NCBI GenBank assembly: GCA_004791255.1
Contig: SRUQ01000002.1
Location: forward strand, 434,001 to 498,000
Length of the DNA: 64,000 nucleotides
Origin: a bacterium M00.F.Ca.ET.205.01.1.1
GTDB taxonomy: Bacteria; Pseudomonadota; Alphaproteobacteria; Rhizobiales; Rhizobiaceae
Reading direction: 5' to 3'
A program made the position numbers and the translations under genes. Positions 1 to 8,434 of this stretch are shown one piece after another; positions within the stretch are counted from its first letter, which is position 1, and the number at the start of each line of letters is the position of its first letter. The notes beneath the pieces were generated by a model. It did not search any database. It saw only the letters and a list, made by a program, of their open reading frames with translations, and was not told where the DNA came from.

Positions 1-785
1 TCACCCGCCCAGCGCACAAGCCGGATAGCGTTGAGAGCCGATCCGGCGATCAGCATTGCGCCTGTCGCGCTACTTTCAGGAACGAAGGCCCAAGCCGCCA
101 ATGCGGCCGCGGACAGCGCGATCGTTGCTACGTCGAAATGGCTGAACGGGGCCGGCAGGCGTCCCTGATTTTCGCGAGCCAACCAATTCCGGGTGAAACT
201 GGGAACGATGCGTCCGCCTATGATCATGATGAGAGCGACGGCAGCCCCGAGGCCGAGCCGGCGGCTGATGTCCGAGACGCCCTGGTAGTGTGCTTCGACA
301 TGAAACATCACGTTGGCCGCCAGAAGCACGGCGACCGGCAACAGCACCTTGAGGTTCCGCCAGTTTCGGCCCGCGATGATTTCGGTCGCGGCGGCGGCCG
401 CTACCGCCAGGAGAAAGGCGCAATCGACTGCGGCTCCGACGAGCCAGCCGGTCTGCACCGAAAAGAACACCGCAACCCGCCCCGCAAGCCACAGCAGGAC
501 GAGCGCCAGTAGCGGCAGGCCTTGCACCGGCAGACGTCCGGTCCAATTCGGAATAGCGGTCAGCAGGAATCCCGTGACGATCGCCGCGAGATAGCCAAAC
601 AGCATCTCGTGGACATGCCAGTCTACGGGCAGGAAGGCGCTCGAGGTTTCGAGCCGACCATAAAACAACGGCAGCCACAACAGGATCGCCCCTCCGGCAT
701 ACAGCGAGCCGAGCAGGAAGAACGGCCGGAAACCGTAGGAAAGAACCGCCGGATAAGCGCCAGGCCGGGTGCGAGGAATTGCCAT
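1..785 (-). CDS. nnrS: NnrS family membrane protein (3' end outside window)
   Basis: Reading the minus strand from an ATG at 785 gives MAIPRTRPGAYPAVLSYGFR, then several hydrophobic segments and the NnrS hallmarks WHVHEMLFGYLAAIV and LLTAIPNWTGR. NnrS is a polytopic, haem- and copper-associated inner-membrane protein found with nitrite/NO reduction genes and linked to relief of NO stress. About 261 codons are visible; the family is usually near 400 residues, so the gene continues past position 1. Pseudoazurin lies just upstream on the same strand, so the two may be co-transcribed. The family call is firm; the biochemical role is known only in outline. Confidence 0.9.
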   Translation of the reverse strand, partial: MAIPRTRPGAYPAVLSYGFRPFFLLGSLYAGGAILLWLPLFYGRLETSSAFLPVDWHVHEMLFGYLAAIVTGFLLTAIPNWTGRLPVQGLPLLALVLLWLAGRVAVFFSVQTGWLVGAAVDCAFLLAVAAAAATEIIAGRNWRNLKVLLPVAVLLAANVMFHVEAHYQGVSDISRRLGLGAAVALIMIIGGRIVPSFTRNWLARENQGRLPAPFSHFDVATIALSAAALAAWAFVPESSATGAMLIAGSALNAIRLVRWAG

Positions 786-864
786 CTTATGCACTTTTCA
801 AAGAGGACCCCCAGGCGGACTGATGTCCGTCCGGAGGATCCCGCTGGTTTTCTGAATGCTGCCT

Positions 865-1308
865 TCAATTGCCCGCTGGAACTTCAGCCAATAGGGTTTC
901 GAACACTTTCTTCGCCTTCCCTGACTGCTTGACCGCGGCTGCCTTCGCCAGATTGACCGGCTTGCCGACCACAATCAACGCCACCATGCCCATCCCATAA
1001 TGAGGCGCGCACTTCACGCCGTAGACACCTTCCTTGTCGAGTGTAACGGTGATTTGTTCGCCCGGCTTGCCCTTGAAAGTCTTCGCGCCGTCCGGGATCA
1101 TGCCGTTGATCGTCTCGGCATCGTGGCCCTTATCGGTTGGCACGAACGTGACAGTGTCACCAGGCGCTGCCTGGACAAAGTCAGGCTGGAAGACCATCAC
1201 GCCTTTCTCGCCCTTGTTGAGCATCTGGACCTGATGGTCGGCGGCCTGCGCCACTCCAGCCAACACCGACGCCGCGAGCGCGGCGGCGATTACGATTGCA
1301 TTTCTCAT
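865..1308 (-). CDS. Pseudoazurin (periplasmic type I blue copper protein)
   Basis: A 147-residue precursor. A signal peptide of about 22 residues ends in AQA before ADHQVQML. The mature part has the four copper ligands of pseudoazurin: His62 (in GHDAET), Cys100 and His103 (in KCAPHYGMGM) and Met108; subtracting 22 gives the classical 40/78/81/86 numbering. Pseudoazurin carries electrons in the periplasm, typically to copper nitrite reductase NirK or to N2OR. NirK itself is not in this window. An NnrR-like box lies 79 bases upstream (1387-1400). Length and ligands match the family, so the call is firm. Confidence 0.95.
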   Translation of the reverse strand: MRNAIVIAAALAASVLAGVAQAADHQVQMLNKGEKGVMVFQPDFVQAAPGDTVTFVPTDKGHDAETINGMIPDGAKTFKGKPGEQITVTLDKEGVYGVKCAPHYGMGMVALIVVGKPVNLAKAAAVKQSGKAKKVFETLLAEVPAGN

Positions 1309-1386
1309 GATCTTACCTTTCTGGTCAATTATGCTCGACGGCGTTTACCGCTGTGGCTTTTCTAAGCTGTGTCCGGCCTGAGAACT

Positions 1387-1400
1387 TTGCTGCAGCGCAA
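1387..1400. promoter_or_regulatory. NnrR/FNR-type box upstream of pseudoazurin
   Basis: TTGCTGCAGCGCAA has the 14-base FNR-family geometry (5-base half, 4-base spacer, 5-base half); the right half CGCAA is the perfect NnrR half-site and the left half TTGCT differs by one base. It lies between the divergent pseudoazurin gene (start 1308) and the regulator gene at 1473, so it could act on either or both. Confidence 0.6.
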
Positions 1401-1472
1401 ACAAAGTTGGGAAATGAGGAAAAAGGCCGCGGTGTGTGCCACTTGCCGCCCGTCGGTGGCCTATGACATTGT

Positions 1473-2240
1473 GTGGCTCGACAGATACGGAATGCCTTTC
1501 ATGGTCACAGTAAAGTTTCGGAAGGGGCGCTGCAGTTGAGCCGCCTCGATCGCTCATTGATTGCCGGGCTATCTGCCTTTCAGGGTATGGCCCCCACGGA
1601 TCTCGACTACATAATCGGTCAAGCCCGGTCGTTACGGATTGCCAAGGACCAACCCGTGTTCGAGCAGGAGCAGGAAGCTCATTCGTTCTTCTTGCTGCTC
1701 GACGGCCATGTCCGTGTCATCAAGACAACGCCTGATGGCCAAGAGGTGACGGTGCGCTACATTAGCCCCGGCGAACTAATGGGCATTGCTCACGCGCTGG
1801 GCCGCACTACCTATCCGGCCAGTGCGATCGCCGCCATCGATTGCGTGCTTCTTGCCTGGCCAGGTCACTTGTGGCCAAAATTCGCAAACGCCTTCCCCAA
1901 TTTTGGCGCCAACACATATAAGACCGTAGGCAGCAGGTTGCAGGACGCTCACACGCGCGTCGTCGAGATGTCCACCGAACAGGTGGATCAACGAGTCGCC
2001 CATGCGCTGCTTAAGCTGGTCAAGCAGACGGGCCGGAAGACCGATGAAGGAATAATGATCGACTTCCCGATCTCACGGCAGGACATTGCCGAGATGACAG
2101 GAACGACGCTGCACACGGTGAGCCGGCTGCTCTCATCTTGGGAGGAGAAGGGGCTCGTCAAAAGCGGACGCGAGAAGGTGACCGTGGTTGAACCTCACCG
2201 CCTGCTTGTGCTGGCTGAAGGGCGGACTGGGAAGAATTAA
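1473..2240 (+). CDS. nnrR: Crp/Fnr-family transcription regulator, NnrR-like
   Basis: A 255-residue protein with an N-terminal cyclic-nucleotide-binding-type sensor domain (about 30-150, including FFLLLDGHVRVIKTTPDGQE) and a C-terminal winged helix (ISRQDIAEMTGTTLHTVSRL). The recognition helix reads LHTVSR, with His where FNR has Glu; this fits a protein reading TTGCG-N4-CGCAA, the box type found repeatedly here. There is no N-terminal Cys cluster, which argues against FNR and for the NO-responsive NnrR/DNR group. The start is uncertain: a GTG at 1473 is used here, but a TTG near 1536 would also give a normal length. The gene runs divergently from pseudoazurin and ends tail-to-tail with the DUF1858 gene. 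The NnrR assignment is by context and helix; the superfamily is certain. Confidence 0.8.
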   Translation: MARQIRNAFHGHSKVSEGALQLSRLDRSLIAGLSAFQGMAPTDLDYIIGQARSLRIAKDQPVFEQEQEAHSFFLLLDGHVRVIKTTPDGQEVTVRYISPGELMGIAHALGRTTYPASAIAAIDCVLLAWPGHLWPKFANAFPNFGANTYKTVGSRLQDAHTRVVEMSTEQVDQRVAHALLKLVKQTGRKTDEGIMIDFPISRQDIAEMTGTTLHTVSRLLSSWEEKGLVKSGREKVTVVEPHRLLVLAEGRTGKN

Positions 2241-2452
2241 TCCGCTCGGGTTCGCTCGATAGCGGCATCTAGATCCAAACGAAGTGATTCCTCGCTTAGC
2301 CCGTGCTCGCGCGCCGCCTCGGAAATGGTGTGGAACGGAGCAATAGGGCAGCCGACGCAAAGCATACCGTGCTGTAGAACGACGCGGATGGTTGCCGGCC
2401 ACTCGCGCATGATTGCGTCCATCGTAACATCGTCACTGTATCGAGGTTTCAT
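2237..2452 (-). CDS. DUF1858 domain protein (redox disulfide domain, hybrid-cluster-associated type)
   Basis: A 71-residue cytoplasmic protein with the motif HGMLCVGCPIAPFHTISEAA. The CxxC pair and following Pro/His are typical of the DUF1858/ScdA-N domain, also known as the hybrid-cluster-protein-associated redox disulfide domain. Such proteins occur beside NO-stress genes and are thought to support iron-sulfur or nitrosative-stress repair; the reaction is not established. It overlaps the 3' end of the convergent regulator gene by four bases. Length matches the single-domain family. Confidence 0.85.
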   Translation of the reverse strand: MKPRYSDDVTMDAIMREWPATIRVVLQHGMLCVGCPIAPFHTISEAAREHGLSEESLRLDLDAAIERTRAD

Positions 2453-2629
2453 GCCTTTTGTCCGCGTTTGCTATGCGAATATCATGCTACCGTCTTACAA
2501 GATGATCGTTGCGCAGGAACAAAGAGGAAGATGACTAGTCCCCGCAGCCTGCTGCAGGACGGACGGGGCGGAGAGCCTAGTGAGTCGCATGAAAGGCCGA
2601 TCTCCCAGGTGGTCGAATGGACATTGCGA

Positions 2630-3115
2630 TCACTCTGAGCCTCTACCTGAGCAGAGGCTCTCCTCGAGGATTGGTTTGACGTGAATGGTGTCTTCCCCGC
2701 GGCTGAAAGCGACTGCAAGGCGGAAGCTGTGAGCAATGCGCAGCGCCCGGGCCATGAACAGCGCTGCGGGTTCAGGCGGGCAAACGCGGTTCACGGTGGC
2801 TCGAAACAGCGTCAGCCAGCGCCGGAAATGCGCCTCACCGAGGCCCGATATTGTCAGATGCGGCGGCAGCGGCCGGCCCTCATAGCGGGAGGTTCGCAGC
2901 AGCGTCGCGGACCAGAAGTCGCACATCTTCGCCAAATGATGCGGCCATGCCTCAGGTGGAATCGCGGCGTTGAAGATCGGGCCGAGGAGGTGATCGCGAC
3001 GAATTTCTTCGTAAAAGCCGTGCACGACCCGGTGGATCATCTTCTCATCAAGCACGCTCGACAACGGCATGCCGTCGACGACGATCGTTGGCTTGTTTCG
3101 TTGCTTTCCGTTCAT
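2630..3115 (-). CDS. Group III truncated haemoglobin
   Basis: 161 residues from the ATG at 3115, which overlaps the stop of the upstream DUF59 gene (shared bases 3112-3115), so translation is probably coupled. Globin features include MIHRVVHGFYEEIRRDHLLG, the F-rich MCDFWSATLLRTSRYEGRPL and the proximal region LPPHLTISGLGEAHFRRWL. The pattern is that of group III trHb (YjbI-like), small haem proteins found in NO-handling operons. A longer reading frame starts upstream, but its first 56 residues lie antisense/out of frame over DUF59, so it is rejected. The role in NO or oxygen chemistry is inferred from context. Confidence 0.85.
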   Translation of the reverse strand: MNGKQRNKPTIVVDGMPLSSVLDEKMIHRVVHGFYEEIRRDHLLGPIFNAAIPPEAWPHHLAKMCDFWSATLLRTSRYEGRPLPPHLTISGLGEAHFRRWLTLFRATVNRVCPPEPAALFMARALRIAHSFRLAVAFSRGEDTIHVKPILEESLCSGRGSE

Positions 3116-3450
3116 GCATTGCTTCCTGTTTCGACCAAGCCAAGACGGCGCTTGGCGTCGGCATTCATCATCTCGGGCGTCCACGGTGGTTCGTAGGTGA
3201 GCCGGATCTCGACGTTGTGGATTCCGGTTACGATCCAAGCCGCCGACTGTACAGCGTCCTTGAGATAGCCCGTGGCCGGACATGCTCGGGTTGTGGTCGT
3301 CATTTCGATGTGCGCCGTCCCGTCCTGCCCCACCGAAACCTGGTAGATCAGTCCGAGATCGACGACATTTTCTCCAAGCTCGGGATCAATGACCATGCGC
3401 AGCGCTTCTCGCACACCAGCCGCCAGTATCTCGTCCTCTTCGTCGCTCAC
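3112..3450 (-). CDS. DUF59/MIP18 family iron-sulfur assembly factor
   Basis: 112 residues with the DUF59 core: ALRMVIDPELGENVVDLGLI near the N-terminus and the conserved Cys in TTTTRACPATGYL. DUF59 proteins (SufT, PaaD and MIP18 relatives) help mature [4Fe-4S] proteins. It sits second-last in a tightly overlapping minus-strand operon: the DUF2249 gene upstream overlaps its start by four bases, and the haemoglobin gene overlaps its end by four bases. Placement among NO-stress genes suggests a role in cluster insertion or repair; that part is inference. Confidence 0.88.
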   Translation of the reverse strand: MSDEEDEILAAGVREALRMVIDPELGENVVDLGLIYQVSVGQDGTAHIEMTTTTRACPATGYLKDAVQSAAWIVTGIHNVEIRLTYEPPWTPEMMNADAKRRLGLVETGSNA

Positions 3451-3983
3451 GACCGTCGCCCTCCCGGTCCACCAGAGCGGACAACGATGCGATAGTGCCC
3501 TTCCGGTTCGAAGGCGCCGCGCCAGCGGTGGCCTCGCGCCTGTAGTTCCTCGAACAGAAACACCGGTTCACGTGGCAGCAGCACGGCTATGGTTTGGCCG
3601 GCCGTCAAGGATTCGACTCCTTCCAAGGCCTTGACCATAGGTTCCGGTGGCTCGAGGTCGCGGTTGTCAAGTTCCATGACTGGCTCAGGCCAGTCGTCTC
3701 CACTGGCAGAGCGCGAGGATAGTTCGGTTTGTTCCGGCGTTGGTGGCACAGCATTGGCGGGCGTGAAGATCACTTCCCAATCGCCGTTGCCAATTTCACG
3801 GGCCGAAGGCTCGAACCCCCTCGCGCCAAGCACCTGGAACAGGGGAAACGGTTTGAAGGAAGCGAGCAAGCGCAGGCTTTGACCGGGAGCGAGCGCCGCC
3901 ACTGCCTCCATGATGGCGGTGAAGGGTTCGCCGCCTTCGCGAAGGATCGGTCGAACGTCAAGGTCGTAATGCGGGGAATTCAT
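3447..3983 (-). CDS. Tandem DUF2249 domain protein
   Basis: 178 residues containing two copies of the DUF2249 fold. Copy 1 spans about 6-75 (YDLDVRPILREGGEPFTAI, then LLASFKPFPLFQVLGARGFE); copy 2 spans about 103-172 (ELDNRDLEPPEPMVKALEGV, then LLPREPVFLFEELQARGHRW). The domain resembles the TusA-like fold and is common beside hemerythrin, nitrite-reductase and NO-reductase genes; its chemistry is not known. The gene overlaps DUF59 and follows the polytopic membrane gene by 17 bases, so all four minus-strand genes (5353 to 2630) look like one operon. Confidence 0.85.
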   Translation of the reverse strand: MNSPHYDLDVRPILREGGEPFTAIMEAVAALAPGQSLRLLASFKPFPLFQVLGARGFEPSAREIGNGDWEVIFTPANAVPPTPEQTELSSRSASGDDWPEPVMELDNRDLEPPEPMVKALEGVESLTAGQTIAVLLPREPVFLFEELQARGHRWRGAFEPEGHYRIVVRSGGPGGRRS

Positions 3984-4000
3984 TTGAATCTCCTCTGTAT

Positions 4001-5353
4001 CTAACGCCAGGAAGGCAGGAAAAGACGCGGGCGCGATGCCCCCTCAGGCAGGCGTAGGCCAGCTGCAACATTGACAAGGCGGCGCGCTAGAACGAGTTCC
4101 ACGACGATTGCCGCGGTGGCAAACAACGTCACAGCCGTCGCTATCCGGAACAGGACCGCCACCTCGGCCAGAAGCGCGCCGGTGCCGGCCAGCACGCCGA
4201 CGTAATAGAGTGCGAACCAGAACCTGTCGCGCGTTTCGACGACAAGATCCTGGACGCGTGGCGTCGGTTTCGTGCCCATCACCGGTCCGTAGCATTCGAG
4301 CCAGGTAAGGAACGGCACGATCTTGTAGAGTTGTGAAAGCCCCAGCCCCGTCAGCCAGCCGAAGGCGACGAGATAGACAGTCGCGCCTACATGCTGCGCA
4401 AGCGTTCCGCTCGCAAATAGCGCGAGCAGAAGCAGAACCGAAAGATAGAGGGCCGCGAAAGCGCCGATCGCCGACCTGCTGTTCAGCTCGATCTTGCGTC
4501 GCTTGCGGTTGCGGTAAAAAAACACGAGATCGACGCCGTAGATGACGGTCGCCACGAGCCCCAGTAAGCCGGCGAGAACGGTGGGCAACATGATTGTCCC
4601 CGAAAGAACCTCCAACGGTTCTGCCAGAACGATCAGGCCTAAGGCTGCCGCCCCAGTCCATAACACCAAATGGCCCGTGGTGCGTTCACTGTCCGGGGAA
4701 AGCATGAACATCGGCAGCAAGCGGTAGCTGACACCGATTGCCGTAAAGCCGAGCCAGCCGCCCAGACCGACCGTCACATGGATAGGAAGAGCCAGTGTTC
4801 GCAGGTCGAAATCCGCCCATCCTGGCGCCTGGCCTGAAAGCACAAATGCAAACGAAGCACCCAATGCGGCGGTGACTGCGACGCAGGCGAGTCCTCCGGC
4901 CACGAAACGTGCGGGCAGTTGCAAGCTAGACGGCCGGACGCTCCACAACGTCCGCCCGAGCACCCATACGATCAACGAGAAACCAGCCGGAAGGAAGAGG
5001 CCCCCCAGTGCAAGAAAGGGGATCTTTGGGTCGATCACGCCTGAAAGCTGGAGGAAACCGGCGAGCAAGCAGAACAGCCCGACAAGCAAACAGATCAACG
5101 CCGGCAAAGCCAGGGACTCGTCGCGAAGGGGCTGCGCAACGAGCACTGGTACGAACTGGAGCAACGCCCCGCACATCAACAGACTGAGCCAGCCGATTGT
5201 AATCATGTGGACGATCACAAGCGTTTCCGGAGCCTCCACGCCAACGGTCGGAAAACCGTAACCGGCAATCATCATCGCTTGTGCCGCGATCAAGAAAGCT
5301 AGCGCGGCAGCAAAGTATGCCATTGTCCAGCGAGAGAGGGCTGAACCGTTCAT
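4001..5353 (-). CDS. Polytopic membrane protein of the NO-stress operon, NnrS-like topology
   Basis: 450 residues with about 12 hydrophobic segments and no clear soluble domain. Histidines sit at membrane-helix positions, for example LVIVHMITIGWLSLLMCGAL and PIHVTVGLGGWLGFTAIGVS, and a late motif reads LSQLYKIVPFLTWLECYGPV. Conserved in-membrane His residues suggest haem or copper binding, as in NnrS and heme-copper oxidase relatives, but no full oxidase ligand set is visible. It is the first gene of the DUF2249-DUF59-haemoglobin operon. I do not recognise a named family; the role in NO or low-oxygen metabolism is inferred from position. Confidence 0.75.
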   Translation of the reverse strand: MNGSALSRWTMAYFAAALAFLIAAQAMMIAGYGFPTVGVEAPETLVIVHMITIGWLSLLMCGALLQFVPVLVAQPLRDESLALPALICLLVGLFCLLAGFLQLSGVIDPKIPFLALGGLFLPAGFSLIVWVLGRTLWSVRPSSLQLPARFVAGGLACVAVTAALGASFAFVLSGQAPGWADFDLRTLALPIHVTVGLGGWLGFTAIGVSYRLLPMFMLSPDSERTTGHLVLWTGAAALGLIVLAEPLEVLSGTIMLPTVLAGLLGLVATVIYGVDLVFFYRNRKRRKIELNSRSAIGAFAALYLSVLLLLALFASGTLAQHVGATVYLVAFGWLTGLGLSQLYKIVPFLTWLECYGPVMGTKPTPRVQDLVVETRDRFWFALYYVGVLAGTGALLAEVAVLFRIATAVTLFATAAIVVELVLARRLVNVAAGLRLPEGASRPRLFLPSWR

Positions 5354-5460
5354 CGCCGGTCATCGATATGATGAAGATATGCGCAAGTGTCGGACATAGC
5401 AGAACTCATCGCAATCGCTGCAACGGGCATAGCGCCAAGAGTGAGCAGCGGATTTCTCTT

Positions 5461-5628
5461 CTACACGAAGGCCATCACGACAATGCCACCCAAGACAATT
5501 AAGGCGAGCCCAGCGATCAGCATGGGCAGCAATGAATTGCCTGCCTTTGCGCCGCTTGCTGCTTCAGTGCTGAATACAAGGCTTGGCCACTCGTCGATCA
5601 CTTCTTGCCTCTCATTCTCGAATTTCAT
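5461..5628 (-). CDS. Small single-pass membrane protein (55 aa)
   Basis: The minus strand from ATG 5628 to TAG 5461 encodes MKFENERQEVIDEWPSLVFS and ends in a hydrophobic helix, MLIAGLALIVLGGIVVMAFV. Its ATG overlaps the stop of the upstream DUF1775 gene, which supports real coupled translation. An acidic/amphipathic N-terminus followed by one C-terminal membrane helix suggests a tail-anchored accessory subunit. No family is recognised. Confidence 0.6.
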   Translation of the reverse strand: MKFENERQEVIDEWPSLVFSTEAASGAKAGNSLLPMLIAGLALIVLGGIVVMAFV

Positions 5629-6208
5629 TTTTGTCTCACTTTGCTTGATTTCACGGTCCCTGAAGTTCCAGTGAAAGACGTCCCCATTTTGCTCATTGGC
5701 CGATGGCCTTTCCCAGCAGCAGGCATTTCGAGATCATCGTCTGATTGGCCAGCTGCGGGGATCTCTATCCAGCGTTCCACTTTGCCCTCTGGGCATTCCT
5801 GGACGACCGGGAAGTACAGCGTTTCCCCCACCTTGAGATCAGGAGTCAGATAGCCGCGAAAGACGAACTCGTCATATTCGTCATCGCCAAGATTTCCGCC
5901 GCTCCAGACTATCTCTTTCACGCCGTCGTTCGTCGGCTTGCCGTAATAGTCGTAGGACTTGGCATAGGCGGCCTTAATCTTTTCCAGCTTCCATCCGGCC
6001 TTCGGCTGCGGCTTGACTGCGATGACGCCTTCGGGGACCTGGACCCGCACCGTATTAGTGGGCGTGCCTTCGCAGCCGTGCGGGACACGCAACACCGCCT
6101 TGTAGGCGGACGCCACCGATGCCTCCCCTATTCTAACGCGACATGGGCAAACGCGGTCCCGGTTGCAAAAGCGCAAACCGCGCTCGCCACGATCATTTTC
6201 TGCAACAA
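5625..6208 (-). pseudogene. DUF1775 (YcnI-like) copper-related exported protein, frameshifted
   Basis: The gene starts at TTG 6208 behind an AAGGAG ribosome-binding site and begins with a signal peptide (IVASAVCAFATGTAFAHVALE). It then hits a stop at about 6131-6135, while the next frame continues with the DUF1775 body ASAYKAVLRVPHGCEGTPTN and ends at 5625. DUF1775 proteins begin their mature form with the His of AHV and continue just as seen once the frames are joined, so one base appears lost near 6133. DUF1775/YcnI proteins bind copper through this N-terminal His. It is either a real inactivating deletion or a sequencing error. A C-terminal extension (about 40 residues after IEIPAAG) is unusual. 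Confidence 0.75.
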
Positions 6209-6733
6209 TGGTTTTCTCCTTCTTTCCGAAATCCCTATCGCTGCATTGAGCGGACTTCGCTTCGGCACTTTACCTTGAGAATGCTGACATGCCTGGCGTC
6301 GTGACGGCAGCAGCGCCAATCGCAACTCCGAAGAGGGCCTCGCGTCGCGTGGACACGTCAGTCTCCAATCTCGATCATCGTCGATGGACAGAACTACGGG
6401 AGATGAAGCGTCGGCTCTTTGCGCTCGCGCAAATTGAATCGCGATGCGTTCATTGCTCGGGGCTGGTCACTGGACCCTCGGGAGTGTGACCTCCAATGCC
6501 TGGAAATGGATTCTGCTTGCGTCAGAGCAAAGAACGATCCGAATGCAGCAGTAAAGTTGAGCTAGCCGTGAAACGCGTGGTTCGGAAATCCGTGGCGATC
6601 CTGACAGATGCAGAACTGTGGTGACCAAAGCCCACCCTTTGCCGATGGAGCCTGACGATCCGCTGCTCGAATTAGAAGGCTTGCGACAACATGCGGGACA
6701 AGGGTCTAGCAGGGATTCCTTCTGGAGGTTTGG
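6209..6733. other. Intergenic region with an orphan NnrR box
   Basis: 525 bases without a convincing gene. Short reading frames (such as 6289-6489) have no recognisable product. The only clear element is the perfect palindromic NnrR box at 6419-6432, annotated separately. Confidence 0.6.
6419..6432. promoter_or_regulatory. Perfect NnrR-type box
   Basis: TTGCGCTCGCGCAA, flanked by T and A, so 16 bases TTTGCG-CTCG-CGCAAA are fully symmetric. This is the ideal NnrR/DNR-type site. It lies 211 bases upstream of the frameshifted DUF1775 gene (minus strand) and about 300 bases before the small gene at 6734 (plus strand). Confidence 0.7.
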
Positions 6734-7009
6734 ATGATTTCGGTTAGATGGGCGAATGGTGCGCCTGAGATCGATGCCGCGGTGGCCGCTCGAGCGATGA
6801 AGTTCGCTGTCGAGTATTTCATGAGGCAGATGCAGCGTGGTAGCATCAAGGGGCGGGTTGAGCGTGGGGTTGGCGAGGACGAGGCCAGATACCGCCTATC
6901 CTTCCGCTATCATGATCGGGAGTTGACGATGATTGTCGGTCCAGGCGGCGAGATCATCAGCCAGGAGCTGATCATGGCGGCGCCGAAGTTTCGGTGGAAG
7001 CGGACCTGA
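6734..7009 (+). CDS. Hypothetical protein, 91 aa
   Basis: Starts at ATG 6734 eight bases after a good TGGAGG ribosome-binding site. The product is soluble, basic, and ends in MIVGPGGEIISQELIMAAPK and FRWKRT. The middle (YRLSFRYHDRELTMIVGPGG) looks like two beta strands. There is no transmembrane segment, Cys cluster or recognised domain. It lies alone between the DUF1775 locus and the FnrN gene. Confidence 0.5.
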   Translation: MISVRWANGAPEIDAAVAARAMKFAVEYFMRQMQRGSIKGRVERGVGEDEARYRLSFRYHDRELTMIVGPGGEIISQELIMAAPKFRWKRT

Positions 7010-7705
7010 ACTCCGCGCAGCATCATTTGGGGCACCCGACGAATGCATGAAATGGTCTGCCGGTTGGCGGCGATCGAATTGCTGCCGAAACTCAGGACAC
7101 CGTTTGACCCGAACTGAGTGGCAGGTCGGCGGGCCGACATACTAGCTACTAGGGGGAACAGTGAAGCAATTGGCAATTTGGTCCATCGTGGCTAAGCTTT
7201 TTGCCCGGAATCAGCTCGCCGTCTCCTTGGAACAGCAGTTGGTTGCTGACCGTGACTTCAATCAAGCGAATTTCGTTCTCGCGGACAGCGCAGAGCTGGT
7301 CTTGCCAGCCGCGTTTGACATGTTCGCAAATCAGCTCCTGCGGCGAGGCCCAGTGGTATCTCGAAAATTGTTCCTGGGGCGGCAAGCTGGACCGCGACAA
7401 CCACGGAATCCCATGCGAGTCACTCTGTTAATAGTGCGCCGCTGAGCAGCGAACCAGGCAACCTGCAGCAATCAACTCAGCGAGCCGTATTGACATTGGA
7501 TGGCGACGGGGGCGCTTGGCATCCAGCCGATTCAGCTCGATCCCCCGACCTACCAGTTCCTAGGGGAACGGGTGGCCGCCCTTTAGCATGTTCTGGAACA
7601 GTATTCGGCTGACTTCAGCCAAAGCCCTCGATGGACAAACTGCCGCAACGATTTTCCTGCCGCCGGTGCTATCTTGCCGGCATTTCGGATCCCTGGACGA
7701 TCAAG
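7010..7705. other. Long region without a supported gene, upstream of fnrN
   Basis: About 700 bases. Overlapping frames exist on both strands at 7149-7445 but neither has a recognisable family, and they are mutually antisense. No FNR or NnrR box of good quality was found here. It may hold decayed sequence plus the fnrN promoter. Confidence 0.5.
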
Positions 7706-8434
7706 ATGACGATGCATCAGGACGTTCACAGCGTCGGTATTCCCGTACTTTGCCAGTCTTGCCAGGCACGGCACCGCGGCGTTTGCGGCGCGCTGGATCC
7801 GGATCAGCTGGTCGGACTGTCCAAGACCTCGTCGAAGCACAGGATCGAACCCGGGATAGAACTGATAGGCGACGCCGAGACCGTCGACAGCTATTCGAAC
7901 GTGCTTTCCGGCGTCGTGAAGCTGACGAAGAGCCTTTCGGACGGACGCCAGCAGATTGTCGGCCTCCAGTTCGCACCCGATTTTCTGGGAAGGCCCTTCA
8001 AGGCAGAAAGCGCGACCAACGCCGAAGCGGCAACGGCCGTTTCCCTATGCTCGTTTCCGAAGGCGATCATCGAACGAATGATGAGGGATTCGCCGGAGCT
8101 CGAGCGCCGCCTGCTCAGGCAAACGTTGAACGAACTCGACGAAGCACGCGATTGGATGGTGACGCTGGGACGTAAGACCGCTGCGGAAAAGGTGGCGAGC
8201 TTTCTCCTGATGATCGCCGGAAACATCGATCCCACGGCTGATTCGGCCGCCGGATCGACGACTTTCGACCTGCCGCTGACACGCGCCGACATCGCCGATT
8301 TCCTTGGGCTGACGATTGAGACGGTAAGCCGTCAGCTGACCAGGCTGCGCAAGGATGGCGTGATCCGGATTGAGAACAGTCGGCATGTGACGGTGGACAG
8401 TTTGAGCCGGCTGAATCGATGCTCGGGCACCTAG
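7706..8434 (+). CDS. fnrN: FNR/FnrN-type oxygen-sensing transcription regulator
   Basis: 242 residues from ATG 7706 (an in-frame ATG at 7631 would add 25 atypical residues). The N-terminus carries the FNR cysteine cluster CQSCQARHRGVC, with a further Cys in SLCSFPK completing a likely [4Fe-4S] ligand set. An effector domain follows, and then a winged helix with recognition helix TIETVSRQLTRLRKDGVI; the E..SR signature reads TTGAT/TTGAC half-sites. FnrN/FNR activates microaerobic genes (ccoNOQP, hemN, fixI) when oxygen is low. Boxes matching it lie at 9006-9019 and 61732-61745. The gene meets the hemerythrin gene tail-to-tail with a four-base overlap. Confidence 0.9.
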   Translation: MTMHQDVHSVGIPVLCQSCQARHRGVCGALDPDQLVGLSKTSSKHRIEPGIELIGDAETVDSYSNVLSGVVKLTKSLSDGRQQIVGLQFAPDFLGRPFKAESATNAEAATAVSLCSFPKAIIERMMRDSPELERRLLRQTLNELDEARDWMVTLGRKTAAEKVASFLLMIAGNIDPTADSAAGSTTFDLPLTRADIADFLGLTIETVSRQLTRLRKDGVIRIENSRHVTVDSLSRLNRCSGT

